A stretch of 64,000 nucleotides of DNA, taken from the NCBI RefSeq assembly GCF_008830185.1, contig NZ_WAGX01000004.1, positions 248,001 to 312,000 on the forward strand, read 5' to 3'. A program made the translations under genes and the position numbers. The DNA comes from Candidatus Galacturonatibacter soehngenii. GTDB lineage: Bacteria > Bacillota > Clostridia > Lachnospirales > Lachnospiraceae. The first letter of the stretch is position 1, and each line of letters opens with the position of its first letter. Below are positions 1 through 8,870 of this stretch, piece by piece. The notes beneath the pieces were generated by a model that did not search any database, was not told where the DNA came from, and saw only the letters and a program-made list of their open reading frames with translations.

Positions 1-1341
1 GAAGTATTAGCAGGTATTACAACTTTTATGACGATGGCATATATACTTGCTGTAAATCCAAGTACTATGACTGCATTTAATAGTATCTTAGGTTTGGAGC
101 CAGCGGATCAAATGAGCTCTAGTGGTGTATTTGTTGCAACTGCCTTGGCAGCCTGCATCGGATCTTTATTAATGGCAGTATTAGCAAACTATCCATTTGC
201 ATTAGCACCTGGTATGGGACTAAATGCTTACTTTTGCTATACAGTAGTGGTTAATATGGGTTATTCTTGGCAGACAGCATTGGCAGCCGTGTTTGTTGAA
301 GGTGGTATTTTTATTGTTTTGTCACTTACAAATGTACGTGAAGCTATATTTAATGCAATTCCTCAGAATTTAAAATATGCTGTAAGCTGTGGAATTGGTT
401 TATTTATTTCATTTATCGGATTACAGAATGCAAAAATAGTAGAAAACAGTGATGCTACTTTAGTTCAATTTCATAGTTTTTCAAAAGAAACTTTTAGTAC
501 AACTGGTATTGGCGTAATTTTAGCTTTGATAGGTATTGTTATAACAGCAGCTCTACTAATCAGAGGAGTAAAAGGTGGAATTTTATTCGGAATATTAGCT
601 ACTTGGATACTTGGAATTATATGTCAGTTAACTGGTATTTACCAAGTAAATCCAGAGGTAGGAGTATATAGCCTATTACCTGATTTTTCAAGAGGTTTAC
701 AACTTTCATCAATTGCAGATGTAGCTTTTAAAGTTGATTTTTCTAATATAATATCTGTTGATTTCTTAGTTGTAGTATTTGCATTCTTATTTGTTGATAT
801 GTTTGATACACTAGGTACACTAATAGGTGTGGCATCTAAAGCAGACATGCTTGATAAGGAAGGAAAATTACCACGTATTAAGGGTGCTTTATTGTCTGAT
901 GCAATCGCTACCCTAATCGGTGCATTACTAGGTACATCAACTACAACTACTTATGTTGAAAGTGCTACAGGTGTTTCAGAAGGGGGTAGAACTGGTTTAA
1001 CTGCTTTTACCACAGCAATATTATTTGCAGTTTCCATCTTCTTATCACCGATTTTCCTAGCAATTCCTTCTTTTGCGACAGCACCAGCATTAATCATTGT
1101 TGGTTTTTATATGATTGGTTCTGTAAAGAATATCGATTTTGATGATATGACAGAAGGAATTCCTGCATTTATATGTATCGTAGCAATGCCATTTTTATAT
1201 AGCATTTCAGAAGGTATATTTTTTGGTGTAATTTCTTATGTAATTATTAATCTAATTGCAGGAAAAGCAAAGGATAAAAAAATCAGCATTCTTATGTATG
1301 TTTTGGCTATTGTTTTTATTTTGAAATATATATTTTTATAA
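1..1341 (+). CDS. NCS2-family purine permease (5' end outside window)
   Basis: Inner-membrane permease of the NCS2/AzgA-PbuG group, which imports purine bases such as adenine, guanine or hypoxanthine with protons. The frame is open from base 1 (E-V-L-A-G-I-T-T-F-M-T-M-A-Y), so the true start lies upstream and 446 residues are visible. Family marks are the TTFMTMAYILAVNP opening, the GMGLNAYFCYTVV segment, DMFDTLGTLIGVA and a TSTTTTYVESATGV segment, with about a dozen hydrophobic helices. A rho-independent terminator follows 43 bp after the stop. The exact substrate cannot be read from sequence; guanine/hypoxanthine or adenine are the usual ones. Confidence 0.93.
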   Translation, partial: EVLAGITTFMTMAYILAVNPSTMTAFNSILGLEPADQMSSSGVFVATALAACIGSLLMAVLANYPFALAPGMGLNAYFCYTVVVNMGYSWQTALAAVFVEGGIFIVLSLTNVREAIFNAIPQNLKYAVSCGIGLFISFIGLQNAKIVENSDATLVQFHSFSKETFSTTGIGVILALIGIVITAALLIRGVKGGILFGILATWILGIICQLTGIYQVNPEVGVYSLLPDFSRGLQLSSIADVAFKVDFSNIISVDFLVVVFAFLFVDMFDTLGTLIGVASKADMLDKEGKLPRIKGALLSDAIATLIGALLGTSTTTTYVESATGVSEGGRTGLTAFTTAILFAVSIFLSPIFLAIPSFATAPALIIVGFYMIGSVKNIDFDDMTEGIPAFICIVAMPFLYSISEGIFFGVISYVIINLIAGKAKDKKISILMYVLAIVFILKYIFL

Positions 1342-1384
1342 GCTTAATAAAGTAAACCTTTTAAATCAAGAGAGGAACTTAAGG

Positions 1385-1415
1385 CTATCGGCATTTATAT
1401 GTCGATAGTTTTTTT
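1385..1415 (+). terminator. Terminator after the purine permease
   Basis: A nine-base stem (1385-1393 with 1400-1408, one G-U pair) closes a six-base loop and is followed at once by a run of seven T. Canonical rho-independent form. Confidence 0.85.
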
Positions 1416-1698
1416 ATGCTAGGGGAAGTTTTGATAACTCCCCACTATAAAATAAAATATCAAAAATTGTAAAAAAAGCTTTATCATGGTAGAATAGTAT
1501 AAAAAATAAAAAAGAATAGATAATGTTTTAACATAGATAGACCACTTATATATATGTAAAACAGCGTGCTTTTTTACTTTGCTTATCGAAAAAAATAAGT
1601 ATTGTTGTTTTTCGATAAGTCATATTATTTTTATTAGTCTAATATATTTGGATATATGTAATAGAGTAATAAAAAGATATAGTACTATGGGGGATAAT
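1416..1698 (+). other. Intergenic leader before the SpoIID-domain gene
   Basis: AT-rich stretch holding a candidate promoter (1467-1495) and a perfect 12-bp inverted repeat, 1582-1593 with 1608-1619, around a 14-base loop. The repeat lies about 80 bases ahead of the start codon and has no T run after it, so it is not a plain terminator. It may be a leader structure or an operator. No other gene is visible. Confidence 0.5.
1467..1495 (+). promoter_or_regulatory. Candidate sigma-A promoter for the SpoIID-domain gene
   Basis: TTGTAA at 1467-1472 and TAGAAT at 1490-1495 with a 17-base spacer. If used, the transcript has a leader of about 200 bases containing the 1582-1619 hairpin. Not checked against sporulation sigma factors. 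Confidence 0.45.
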
Positions 1699-3957
1699 AT
1701 GGCTGAGAAGTATCGTTTTAAAATTAAAATATTATTAATTGCAGTTGGAATAGTTATCTTAGGTTATCTTATAGTTGCGAGTATAACGAAAACTGAAATA
1801 TTAAAAGATGATGAACAAAGTATACTGATAGAAGAAGCCGCAGATATGTTGACCTTCACAGGTATTGCTGCATCTGAATGGAAAGACATATTGAATAAGA
1901 AGAATGAACAATATTTGACCTATAATGATGCCTGTACCATACTTGAAACACTTCAAATTCTTCCAGAAGACAAAGAAGAGCTTGCTAAGGAGAAGGCGAA
2001 TAAAGGAATGAAAAAGGATGAGTGGTTAAAACTATACGATAAAATAATTGAAGTATTAGATAAGGAGAATAAAGTCTCATATCAAGATCTTTTTATCATA
2101 GCGGATCATAGAAATTGTGAAGAGCTAAATGAGAATGAAATATTTACAGATAAAGGTAGCTTTGTCTGGAAGAACAGTAAAGAAATCAATTCTTATATGT
2201 ATCGAAGCGTAAAAGTAGTTTTATATGAAAATAATGTTGTTTACGTTTTAAAAAGCCAAGATCAGGAATTTAAATTAAACAATGCCTATTTTGTTTCAGG
2301 TGATGAAAATGGTTTTCAAGTTTTTATGGACCAAAAATATTTTAATTTTAGCAATCGGCCGTTAGAAAATAAAATATCCTCTCAAATCGGAGATATTGTT
2401 TTTGGAGGCGGCGAAATCAAACAAATTAAGATAAAAGCGGACAAGATAAGCGGAAAGTTACTAGCTGTAAAAAAAGATAGCTTGGAGATAGAAGGATATG
2501 GAATGGTACCTTTGGATGAGAATTTTAAGCTATATAAAGAATACGGACAGTTAGAAGAATTAAGCATAAATGATTTACTTGTTGGATATAATGTAACCGA
2601 ATTTGTTGTAGCAGATGGAAAAATCAGTGCAGGTTTAAATATGAAGGACTTAGTTGTTGATAACATAAGAGTCTTAATCAAAACAAATAATTTTGAAAAT
2701 ATTTTCCATGGAAATGTAGTATTAACAGGAGACTGTGATTATACAATATACTATGGGGATAAAGAAGAAAAACACACTGCCAATGAACAAGTAAACATTG
2801 ATGCAGACAGTAGCTTATGGGAAGAAAATCGTATCAAAATTGTACCAGATACACTGTCAGGAAAGATTAGTCTTTTATCGGTTCAAAGATCGAGTGGAAG
2901 TCCTGCTTATAGAGGCTCCATTGAAGTGGTAAGGGATGAGAGTGGGCTTATTGTTATTAATGAAGTATCGTTGGAAGAATACTTATATATGGTCGTACCT
3001 AGCGAAATGCCTGAAAGTTATGGCATTGAAGCTTTAAAGGCACAAGCGGTATGTGCAAGAAGCTATGCCTATAATCATATTTTAGATAATGCTTATTCCC
3101 AATATGGCGCCCAAGTAGATGACAGTGTAAGCTATCAGGTTTATTCAAATCAAGCAGAATCTGTTTTATGTACACAAGCGGTGAAAGAAACATATGGTCA
3201 GGTACTTCAAAAAGACGATAAGGTGATTGACACATATTATTTTTCTACATCCTGCGGACATACAACCAATAGCGAAGTATGGGTAAATAACAATCAAGAG
3301 GATAAAAGTTATTTACAACCAAAGTTTATTGGTGAGACAGATAGTGAGCTGGATTTGAAGGATGAGACTATATTTTATGATTTTATCATGCAAAATACAT
3401 ATCTTGGTTTTGAAAGTGATGAGCCATGGTATCGATGGAACACTACAATTCCAGTTTCTGATTTGTCAAATACCTTAAATTCAAGATTAGCATCTAGATA
3501 CAATGCAAATCCAGAGCTTATTTTAGTGAAAAACAGCGAAGAAGAGTTTGAAAGCAAAGAAATTTCAAATATTGGTTCCATTAAAAATATCAAAGTAATC
3601 CATCGAAATGAGGGAGGGGTATTAGAATCGGTTGTAATTGAAGGGAGTAAAGCGACCATTAAGGTTATGACAGAATATAATATCAGATACTTATTAGCAC
3701 CTGTTGCAACTCAGATTACAAAACAAGATGGTAGTCTGGTGGATGGATTTAATTTGTTGCCAAGTGCGTACTGCATATTTGAAAAAGTAATTGAAAATGA
3801 CAAATTATCTGCTTTTAAAATTACAGGAGGCGGATATGGTCATGGTGTTGGAATGAGCCAGAATGGAGCTAAAATAATGGCAGGTAGAGAATATACGTAT
3901 GATGAAATATTGAAATATTTTTACACAAGTGTTGATTTAAAAAATATATACGATTAG
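1699..3957 (+). CDS. SpoIID/LytB-domain membrane-anchored protein
   Basis: Probable peptidoglycan-acting lytic protein on the outer face of the membrane. One transmembrane helix lies near residues 9-27. Residues about 30-400 match nothing I recognise. The C-terminal SpoIID domain starts near residue 406, with VVPSEMP (E436, the position of the SpoIID catalytic glutamate), a KAQAVCARSYA helix and the closing GGGYGHGVGMSQNGA motif near 711. The ATG at 1699 is chosen because GGGGG lies five bases ahead and the protein then opens directly into the membrane helix; ATG 1687 is possible. At 752 residues it is about twice the length of classical SpoIID (about 340), so it is a SpoIID-domain paralogue rather than certain SpoIID. 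The next gene follows after 34 bp. Confidence 0.85.
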   Translation: MAEKYRFKIKILLIAVGIVILGYLIVASITKTEILKDDEQSILIEEAADMLTFTGIAASEWKDILNKKNEQYLTYNDACTILETLQILPEDKEELAKEKANKGMKKDEWLKLYDKIIEVLDKENKVSYQDLFIIADHRNCEELNENEIFTDKGSFVWKNSKEINSYMYRSVKVVLYENNVVYVLKSQDQEFKLNNAYFVSGDENGFQVFMDQKYFNFSNRPLENKISSQIGDIVFGGGEIKQIKIKADKISGKLLAVKKDSLEIEGYGMVPLDENFKLYKEYGQLEELSINDLLVGYNVTEFVVADGKISAGLNMKDLVVDNIRVLIKTNNFENIFHGNVVLTGDCDYTIYYGDKEEKHTANEQVNIDADSSLWEENRIKIVPDTLSGKISLLSVQRSSGSPAYRGSIEVVRDESGLIVINEVSLEEYLYMVVPSEMPESYGIEALKAQAVCARSYAYNHILDNAYSQYGAQVDDSVSYQVYSNQAESVLCTQAVKETYGQVLQKDDKVIDTYYFSTSCGHTTNSEVWVNNNQEDKSYLQPKFIGETDSELDLKDETIFYDFIMQNTYLGFESDEPWYRWNTTIPVSDLSNTLNSRLASRYNANPELILVKNSEEEFESKEISNIGSIKNIKVIHRNEGGVLESVVIEGSKATIKVMTEYNIRYLLAPVATQITKQDGSLVDGFNLLPSAYCIFEKVIENDKLSAFKITGGGYGHGVGMSQNGAKIMAGREYTYDEILKYFYTSVDLKNIYD

Positions 3958-3991
3958 AAGAAAGTGTAGTATGGTGATATGGAGGAGTAAC

Positions 3992-4813
3992 ATGAAATTT
4001 ATTCGACTAGGAAGAGACTTTCTTAAGAAATTAAAGGAGGATCATATAAATGCATATGCGGCGCAAACAGCATACTTTATGATATTATCGTTTATTCCAT
4101 TTATTATGATGCTTTTAACTTTAATTAAATATACTCCAGTGACAAAGGCTGATTTATTAACGACAGCTGTTGATATACTTCCTTCTTCCATTGACCCAAT
4201 GGTTATCTCAATCATTGATGAAGTCTATAATAAGTCAAGTGCAGTAATATCCATTTCTGCAATTACTGCTGCCTGGTCTGCTGGAAAAGGTGTTATGTCA
4301 ATTATTCAGGCACTGAACACGATTAATGATGTGGAAGAAGAGCGTGGATATATTTTGGTGCGATTACGGGCCGCATTTTATATGGTTATTTTTGTTGTAG
4401 CGGTAGTGTTAACGCTCATCATTATCGTATTTGGTAATAAAATATTATTAATCATTGAAAGACAATATCCATTAGTCACTAGGTTGACCAGTCTATTAGC
4501 GGAAGTGAAGAACTTTGCCGTTTTAGGGGTATTGACGCTACTGTTTTGGATTATGTTTAAGTTTATACCACGTAAAAAAATGAAAAAATCAAAACAACTA
4601 CCAGGAGCTGTTATGGCTGCCGTTGCTTGGACAATATTTTCCTTTGGATTTTCATTATACATTGATGTATCTTCTGGTTTTGCAAATATGTATGGAAGCT
4701 TAACGACAATTATATTGGTAATGCTTTGGTTATATGGTTGTATGTATATCATGCTGGTAGGAGCAGAGATTAATTCATATTTTCAGTATATGTTTCAAGA
4801 AATTGATGGATAA
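3992..4813 (+). CDS. YihY/BrkB-family inner-membrane protein
   Basis: 273-residue polytopic membrane protein of the YihY (UPF0761) family, once misnamed ribonuclease BN. Its biochemical role is not settled. Visible marks are the conserved opening (HINAYAAQTAYFMILSFIPF), the SAGKGVMSIIQALN segment, a PGAVMAAVAWTIFSFGFSLY helix and the closing GSLTTIILVMLWLYGCMYI helices, giving about six membrane spans. The ATG at 3992 is chosen because GGAGGA at 3981-3986 fits it; an in-frame ATG at 3971 has no ribosome site. It probably shares a transcript with the SpoIID-domain gene. No hairpin terminator was seen before the pheST promoter. Confidence 0.88.
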   Translation: MKFIRLGRDFLKKLKEDHINAYAAQTAYFMILSFIPFIMMLLTLIKYTPVTKADLLTTAVDILPSSIDPMVISIIDEVYNKSSAVISISAITAAWSAGKGVMSIIQALNTINDVEEERGYILVRLRAAFYMVIFVVAVVLTLIIIVFGNKILLIIERQYPLVTRLTSLLAEVKNFAVLGVLTLLFWIMFKFIPRKKMKKSKQLPGAVMAAVAWTIFSFGFSLYIDVSSGFANMYGSLTTIILVMLWLYGCMYIMLVGAEINSYFQYMFQEIDG

Positions 4814-4845
4814 ATAGGATTTCCTTAGAATAAGCAAATTTATTC

Positions 4846-4873
4846 TTGACACAAAAAAAGAATATGATACAAT
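4846..4873 (+). promoter_or_regulatory. Sigma-A promoter of pheST
   Basis: Consensus TTGACA at 4846-4851 and TACAAT at 4868-4873 with a 16-base spacer, just downstream of the YihY gene. Transcription would start near 4880 and enter the T-box leader. Confidence 0.8.
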
Positions 4874-4879
4874 AGAGTA

Positions 4880-5140
4880 CAGATTAGTTAAAAACCATGA
4901 TGGTGTGTGTTAATCACAAGTAGATAATTATTTTCTTTCAGAGAGAGGGAGTCACCGGCTGCAAGCTTCCTTAAGTTCAGATAATTATTGAATTTCTCAC
5001 CGGAGTTGTATTCTTGAAATAATAGTAGGGAATAACGTGAGTGCGCGTTAAGCATACTGAGAGCCTGTAGGATATGTTACAGGAATTAGGGTGGTACCAC
5101 GGAATTTTGCTTCGTCCCTTTTGGGGGCGGAGCTTTTTTT
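4880..5140 (+). promoter_or_regulatory. T-box leader of pheST (tRNA-Phe sensing)
   Basis: Leader RNA that binds uncharged tRNA-Phe and then favours read-through into pheST. Seen directly: a GAGAGGGAG region near 4941 and GGCTGCAAGC of Stem I, a candidate specifier TTC (Phe codon) at 4994-4996 within GAATTTCTCACC, the T-box core AGGGTGGTACCACGG at 5088-5102, and a terminator at 5109-5140. The order and spacing fit the class. The exact specifier triplet (TTT or TTC) cannot be fixed without folding, but both encode Phe, agreeing with the gene downstream. Confidence 0.93.
5109..5140 (+). terminator. T-box conditional terminator
   Basis: Ten-base stem 5109-5118 with 5124-5133 (two G-U pairs), five-base loop, then seven T (5134-5140). 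Its 5' arm lies just past the T-box core, so it competes with the antiterminator. Confidence 0.85.
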
Positions 5141-5214
5141 GTTTTATAGGAAAGTTTGTAGAACTTCCCTATGAAAGTTCATTACGCGAGTACAGTAAGG
5201 AAGGAGAATAAAAA

Positions 5215-6234
5215 ATGAAGGATAAACTTCAAAGAATTAAAGAAGAAGCATTCAAACAGATTCAGGATTCAGACGCATTAGAAAAATTAAACGAGGTTAG
5301 AGTTGCCTTTTTAGGGAAAAAAGGTGAACTGACAGCAGTATTAAAATCAATGAAAGATGTTGCACCAGAAGACAAACCAATGGTAGGTCAATTGGTGAAT
5401 GATACCAGACAAGCGATTGAAGCATTGTTAGAAGAAACAAAAAGCAAATTAGAAAAAGCAGCATTACAACTAAAATTGCAAAACGAAGGAATTGATGTAA
5501 CCTTACCTGCAAAGAAAGAACAATTAGGACATAGACACCCAAATACCATAGCTTTAGAAGAGGTAGAACGGATTTTTATCGGAATGGGTTATGAAGTAGT
5601 AGAAGGTCCTGAAATTGAAAATAATTACTATAACTTTGATGCTTTGAATATTCCAGACAATCATCCAGCAAAAGACGAGCAGGATACCTTTTATATCAAC
5701 AGTGATATGGTATTAAGAACGGCAACCTCACCAGTACAGGTGCGTGAAATGGAAAAAGGTAAGCTTCCAATCAGAATGATTGCACCAGGAAGAGTATTTC
5801 GTTCCGATGAAGTAGATGCAACTCACTCCCCATCGTTTCATCAAGTAGAAGGTCTTGTAATTGATAAAAATATTACCTTTGCAGACTTAAAAGGAACGTT
5901 AGCAGAGTTTGCCAAGGAACTGTTTGGGCCAGATACAAAAGTTAAATTTCGTCCACACTACTTCCCATTTACAGAACCAAGTGCAGAATTAGATGTTTCT
6001 TGCTACAAATGTGGAGGAAAAGGATGTCGCTTCTGTAAGGGAGAGGGTTGGATTGAAATCTTAGGTTGTGGAATGGTTCATCCAAATGTTTTGAGGATGA
6101 GTGGAATTGATCCAGATGAATACAGCGGATTTGCATTTGGTATGGGACTGGAACGTATTGCACTATTAAAATATGAAATAGATGATATGAGATTATTATA
6201 TGAAAACGATTATCGTTTCTTAAAACAATTTTAA
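5215..6234 (+). CDS. pheS: Phenylalanine-tRNA ligase alpha subunit
   Basis: Catalytic subunit of the alpha2-beta2 enzyme that charges tRNA-Phe with phenylalanine using ATP. 339 residues is the usual bacterial length. Residues 1-90 form the tRNA-binding coiled coil. The class II core follows, with PGRVFRSDEVDATHSPSFHQ (motif 2) and GFAFGMGLERIALLKY (motif 3). A Cys cluster, C263, C266, C271 and C274, sits just before the EILGCGMVHP strand, as in many bacterial PheS. AAGGAG at 5201-5206 sets the ATG. The gene lies 75 bp after the T-box terminator and 15 bp before pheT. Confidence 0.98.
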   Translation: MKDKLQRIKEEAFKQIQDSDALEKLNEVRVAFLGKKGELTAVLKSMKDVAPEDKPMVGQLVNDTRQAIEALLEETKSKLEKAALQLKLQNEGIDVTLPAKKEQLGHRHPNTIALEEVERIFIGMGYEVVEGPEIENNYYNFDALNIPDNHPAKDEQDTFYINSDMVLRTATSPVQVREMEKGKLPIRMIAPGRVFRSDEVDATHSPSFHQVEGLVIDKNITFADLKGTLAEFAKELFGPDTKVKFRPHYFPFTEPSAELDVSCYKCGGKGCRFCKGEGWIEILGCGMVHPNVLRMSGIDPDEYSGFAFGMGLERIALLKYEIDDMRLLYENDYRFLKQF

Positions 6235-6249
6235 TGGAGGAGGAAAAAA

Positions 6250-8673
6250 ATGATTACAGCATTATCTTGGATAAAAGAATATGTACCAGATTTAGATGTT
6301 TCTTTGCAAGAATATATGGATGCAATGACCTTGTCTGGTTCAAAAATAGAAGGATATGAAAAACTCGATAAAAATCTTGAAAATATTGTAGTAGGCCAGA
6401 TTAAGAAAATTGAAAGACACCCAGACGCAGATAAGTTAATTATTTGTCAGGTTGATGTTGGTAAAACAGAACGAGTGCAAATTGTTACGGGTGCATCCAA
6501 TGTAAAAGAAGGGGATAAGGTTCCTGTTGTTTTAGATGGTGGTAGAGTAGCTGGCGGTCACGATGGTGGAAGTTTACCAGAAAGTGGTATTAAAATTAAA
6601 AAAGGAAAGCTTCGTGGCATTGAATCAAACGGAATGATGTGTTCGATTGAAGAATTAGGAAGTAGTAAAGATTACTATCCAGAAGCCCCAGAGGAGGGGA
6701 TTTACATTTTTGAGGATGACGTCGAAGTAGGAAGTGATGCAGTTGAAGTCTTAGGACTTAATGATGCTGTATTTGAATACGAAATCACCTCAAACAGGGT
6801 AGATTGCTTTAGCGTACTTGGTATAGCTAGAGAAGTAGCGGCTACATTTGGTAAGAAATTTGTACCACCAGTTGTAACGGTGAAAGAAAATACAGAAGAT
6901 GTAAATGATTATGTAAAAGTAACGGTGAAAGACACGGATCTTTGTACGAGATATTGTGCAAGAGTAGTAAAAAATATTAAGATTGGACCTTCTCCAAAAT
7001 GGATGCAAAGAAGACTTGCTGCGCATGGAATCAGACCAATTAATAATTTGGTAGATATTACGAATTATATTATGGAAGAGTTTGGTCAACCAATGCATGC
7101 TTATGATTTGGATTTGATTGAAGGAAAAGAGATTATTGTAAAAAGAGGAAATACTGGTGATAAATTCGTAACCTTAGACGGTCAAGAAAGAGCGATTGAC
7201 GATTCTGTATTGATGATTTGTGATGCTAACAAACCAGTTGGTATTGCTGGAATTATGGGTGGAGAAAACTCTATGATTACAGATTCTGTATCTACGTTGT
7301 TGTTTGAAGCTGCATGTTTTGATGGTACGAATATCAGACGTTCCAGTAAGAAAGTTGGTCTTCGAACAGATGCCTCTACAAAATTCGAAAAAGGACTTGA
7401 TCCAAATACAGCTCAATTAGCAATTGATAGAGCTTGCCAGTTAATTGTGGAATTAGGAGTTGGAGAAGTCGTTGGTGGTATGGTTGATGTTTATGAAACG
7501 AAAAGAGAAGGTAAAAAGGTAGTACTAGACTCTGCAAGAATTAATCAGATATTAGGTACTAATATTGATGAAGCAACTATGATTGGTTATTTCAAAAATA
7601 TTGAACTTGATTATAACGCAGAAACAAAAGAAGTTATAATTCCTTCCTGGAGACAAGATATCTCGCATACCGCTGATTTGGCAGAGGAAGTAGCTAGATT
7701 CTACGGATACGATAACATTCCAACAACACTTCCTACAGGAGAGGCAACTACAGGTAAACTTTCCTTTAAATTACGAGTAGAAGAAGTGGCACGTAATGTT
7801 GCTGAATTTTATGGTTTTAGTCAGGCAATGACCTATGCGTTTGAAAGTCCAAAAGTGTTTGAGAAGTTGTTACTTCCAAAAGATTCAAAGCTAAGAGAAG
7901 CAGTTGCCATTATGAATCCTCTTGGAGAAGATTTTAGTATCATGAGAACTTCTTCTTTGAATGGAATGCTAACAGCATTATCAACCAATTATAATAGAAG
8001 AAACAAGGATGTTCGTCTATATGAACTGGGCAACGTCTATTTGCCAAAACAAATACCTGTAACAGAACTTCCAGAAGAAAGAATTCAGTTTACATTGGGT
8101 ATGTATGGCGAAGGTGATTTTTTCAGCATGAAGGGTGTTGTGGAAGAATTTTTTCAAAAAGTAGGTCTTAATAAAAAAATCAAATATGACCCTACGAATA
8201 AAAAATCATATCTACATCCAGGTAGACAGGCTGAAATGTATTATGAAGAACAATTGATTGGATATCTTGGTGAGGTACATCCAGAAGTAAGTGAGACCTA
8301 CAATATAAAAGATAGAGTCTACCTTGCAGTAATTGATATGCCTTATATTGTTGAACTAGCTACGTTTGATCGAAAGTATGAGGGTATTGCCAAATATCCA
8401 GCAGTAACAAGAGATATTAGTATGGTGATGAAGAAAGAAATATTGGTAGGCCAAGTAGAGGAAGTGATAGAGAAAAAGGGTGGAGCTATTCTTGAAAGTT
8501 ATCAGCTTTTTGATATCTATGAAGGAGCTCAAATCAAGGAAGGCTATAAGTCGGTTGCTTACTCTATAACATTTCGAGCAAAGGATAAAACACTAGAAGA
8601 TAGTGATGTAAACACTTCAATGGAACGAATTTTAAAAGAATTAGGCAATTTAGGTATAGAATTAAGACAATAG
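6250..8673 (+). CDS. pheT: Phenylalanine-tRNA ligase beta subunit
   Basis: Structural and editing subunit of PheRS. 807 residues is full length. In order: an N-terminal segment, an EMAP-like tRNA-binding domain (about 40-150, with HPDADKLIICQVDVG), the B3/B4 editing domain (about 210-385, EITSNRVDCFSVLGIAREVAA), B5, the degenerate catalytic-like fold, and the C-terminal ferredoxin-fold anticodon-binding domain beginning at YPAVTRDISMV near residue 716. A strong GGAGGAGG-like site overlaps the spacer after pheS, so the pair is one operon under the T-box. A long palindrome follows the stop. Confidence 0.98.
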   Translation: MITALSWIKEYVPDLDVSLQEYMDAMTLSGSKIEGYEKLDKNLENIVVGQIKKIERHPDADKLIICQVDVGKTERVQIVTGASNVKEGDKVPVVLDGGRVAGGHDGGSLPESGIKIKKGKLRGIESNGMMCSIEELGSSKDYYPEAPEEGIYIFEDDVEVGSDAVEVLGLNDAVFEYEITSNRVDCFSVLGIAREVAATFGKKFVPPVVTVKENTEDVNDYVKVTVKDTDLCTRYCARVVKNIKIGPSPKWMQRRLAAHGIRPINNLVDITNYIMEEFGQPMHAYDLDLIEGKEIIVKRGNTGDKFVTLDGQERAIDDSVLMICDANKPVGIAGIMGGENSMITDSVSTLLFEAACFDGTNIRRSSKKVGLRTDASTKFEKGLDPNTAQLAIDRACQLIVELGVGEVVGGMVDVYETKREGKKVVLDSARINQILGTNIDEATMIGYFKNIELDYNAETKEVIIPSWRQDISHTADLAEEVARFYGYDNIPTTLPTGEATTGKLSFKLRVEEVARNVAEFYGFSQAMTYAFESPKVFEKLLLPKDSKLREAVAIMNPLGEDFSIMRTSSLNGMLTALSTNYNRRNKDVRLYELGNVYLPKQIPVTELPEERIQFTLGMYGEGDFFSMKGVVEEFFQKVGLNKKIKYDPTNKKSYLHPGRQAEMYYEEQLIGYLGEVHPEVSETYNIKDRVYLAVIDMPYIVELATFDRKYEGIAKYPAVTRDISMVMKKEILVGQVEEVIEKKGGAILESYQLFDIYEGAQIKEGYKSVAYSITFRAKDKTLEDSDVNTSMERILKELGNLGIELRQ

Positions 8674-8681
8674 TTATATTG

Positions 8682-8715
8682 GAAATAGAGTGTGAGCAAG
8701 CTCACACTCTATTTC
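8682..8715. terminator. Perfect 16-bp palindrome after pheT
   Basis: Arms 8682-8697 and 8700-8715 are perfectly complementary, so the real loop is about four bases. There is no T run beyond the stem, so it is not a textbook intrinsic terminator. Its place just after the pheT stop suggests termination or 3'-end protection. Confidence 0.55.
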
Positions 8716-8763
8716 TAAAGAACAAATAATTTTATGAAATTATTCTAAAATTCGACAAAAAAG

Positions 8764-8844
8764 TTGTTATTATTAGTAGTATGGGATAATATAATATAGA
8801 ATAGTTACAGATTTTAGCAAGAGAGAATTCAATTTGTCTCTTGC
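8764..8844 (+). promoter_or_regulatory. Candidate queA promoter and leader hairpin
   Basis: TTGTTA at 8764-8769 and an extended -10 (TG at 8782-8783, then GATAAT at 8785-8790) with a short 15-base spacer. A perfect 8-bp stem, 8817-8824 with 8837-8844, follows in the would-be leader. No match to the preQ1 riboswitch pattern was seen. The promoter call is weak; the hairpin is directly visible. Confidence 0.35.
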
Positions 8845-8870
8845 AAGATTAAGTACAGCAGGAGTTTAAT

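Noticed and set aside
1579-1698. An earlier start (TTG 1579) for the SpoIID-domain gene
   Set aside because: It falls at the foot of a hairpin, lacks a ribosome site, and would put 40 odd residues ahead of the membrane anchor.
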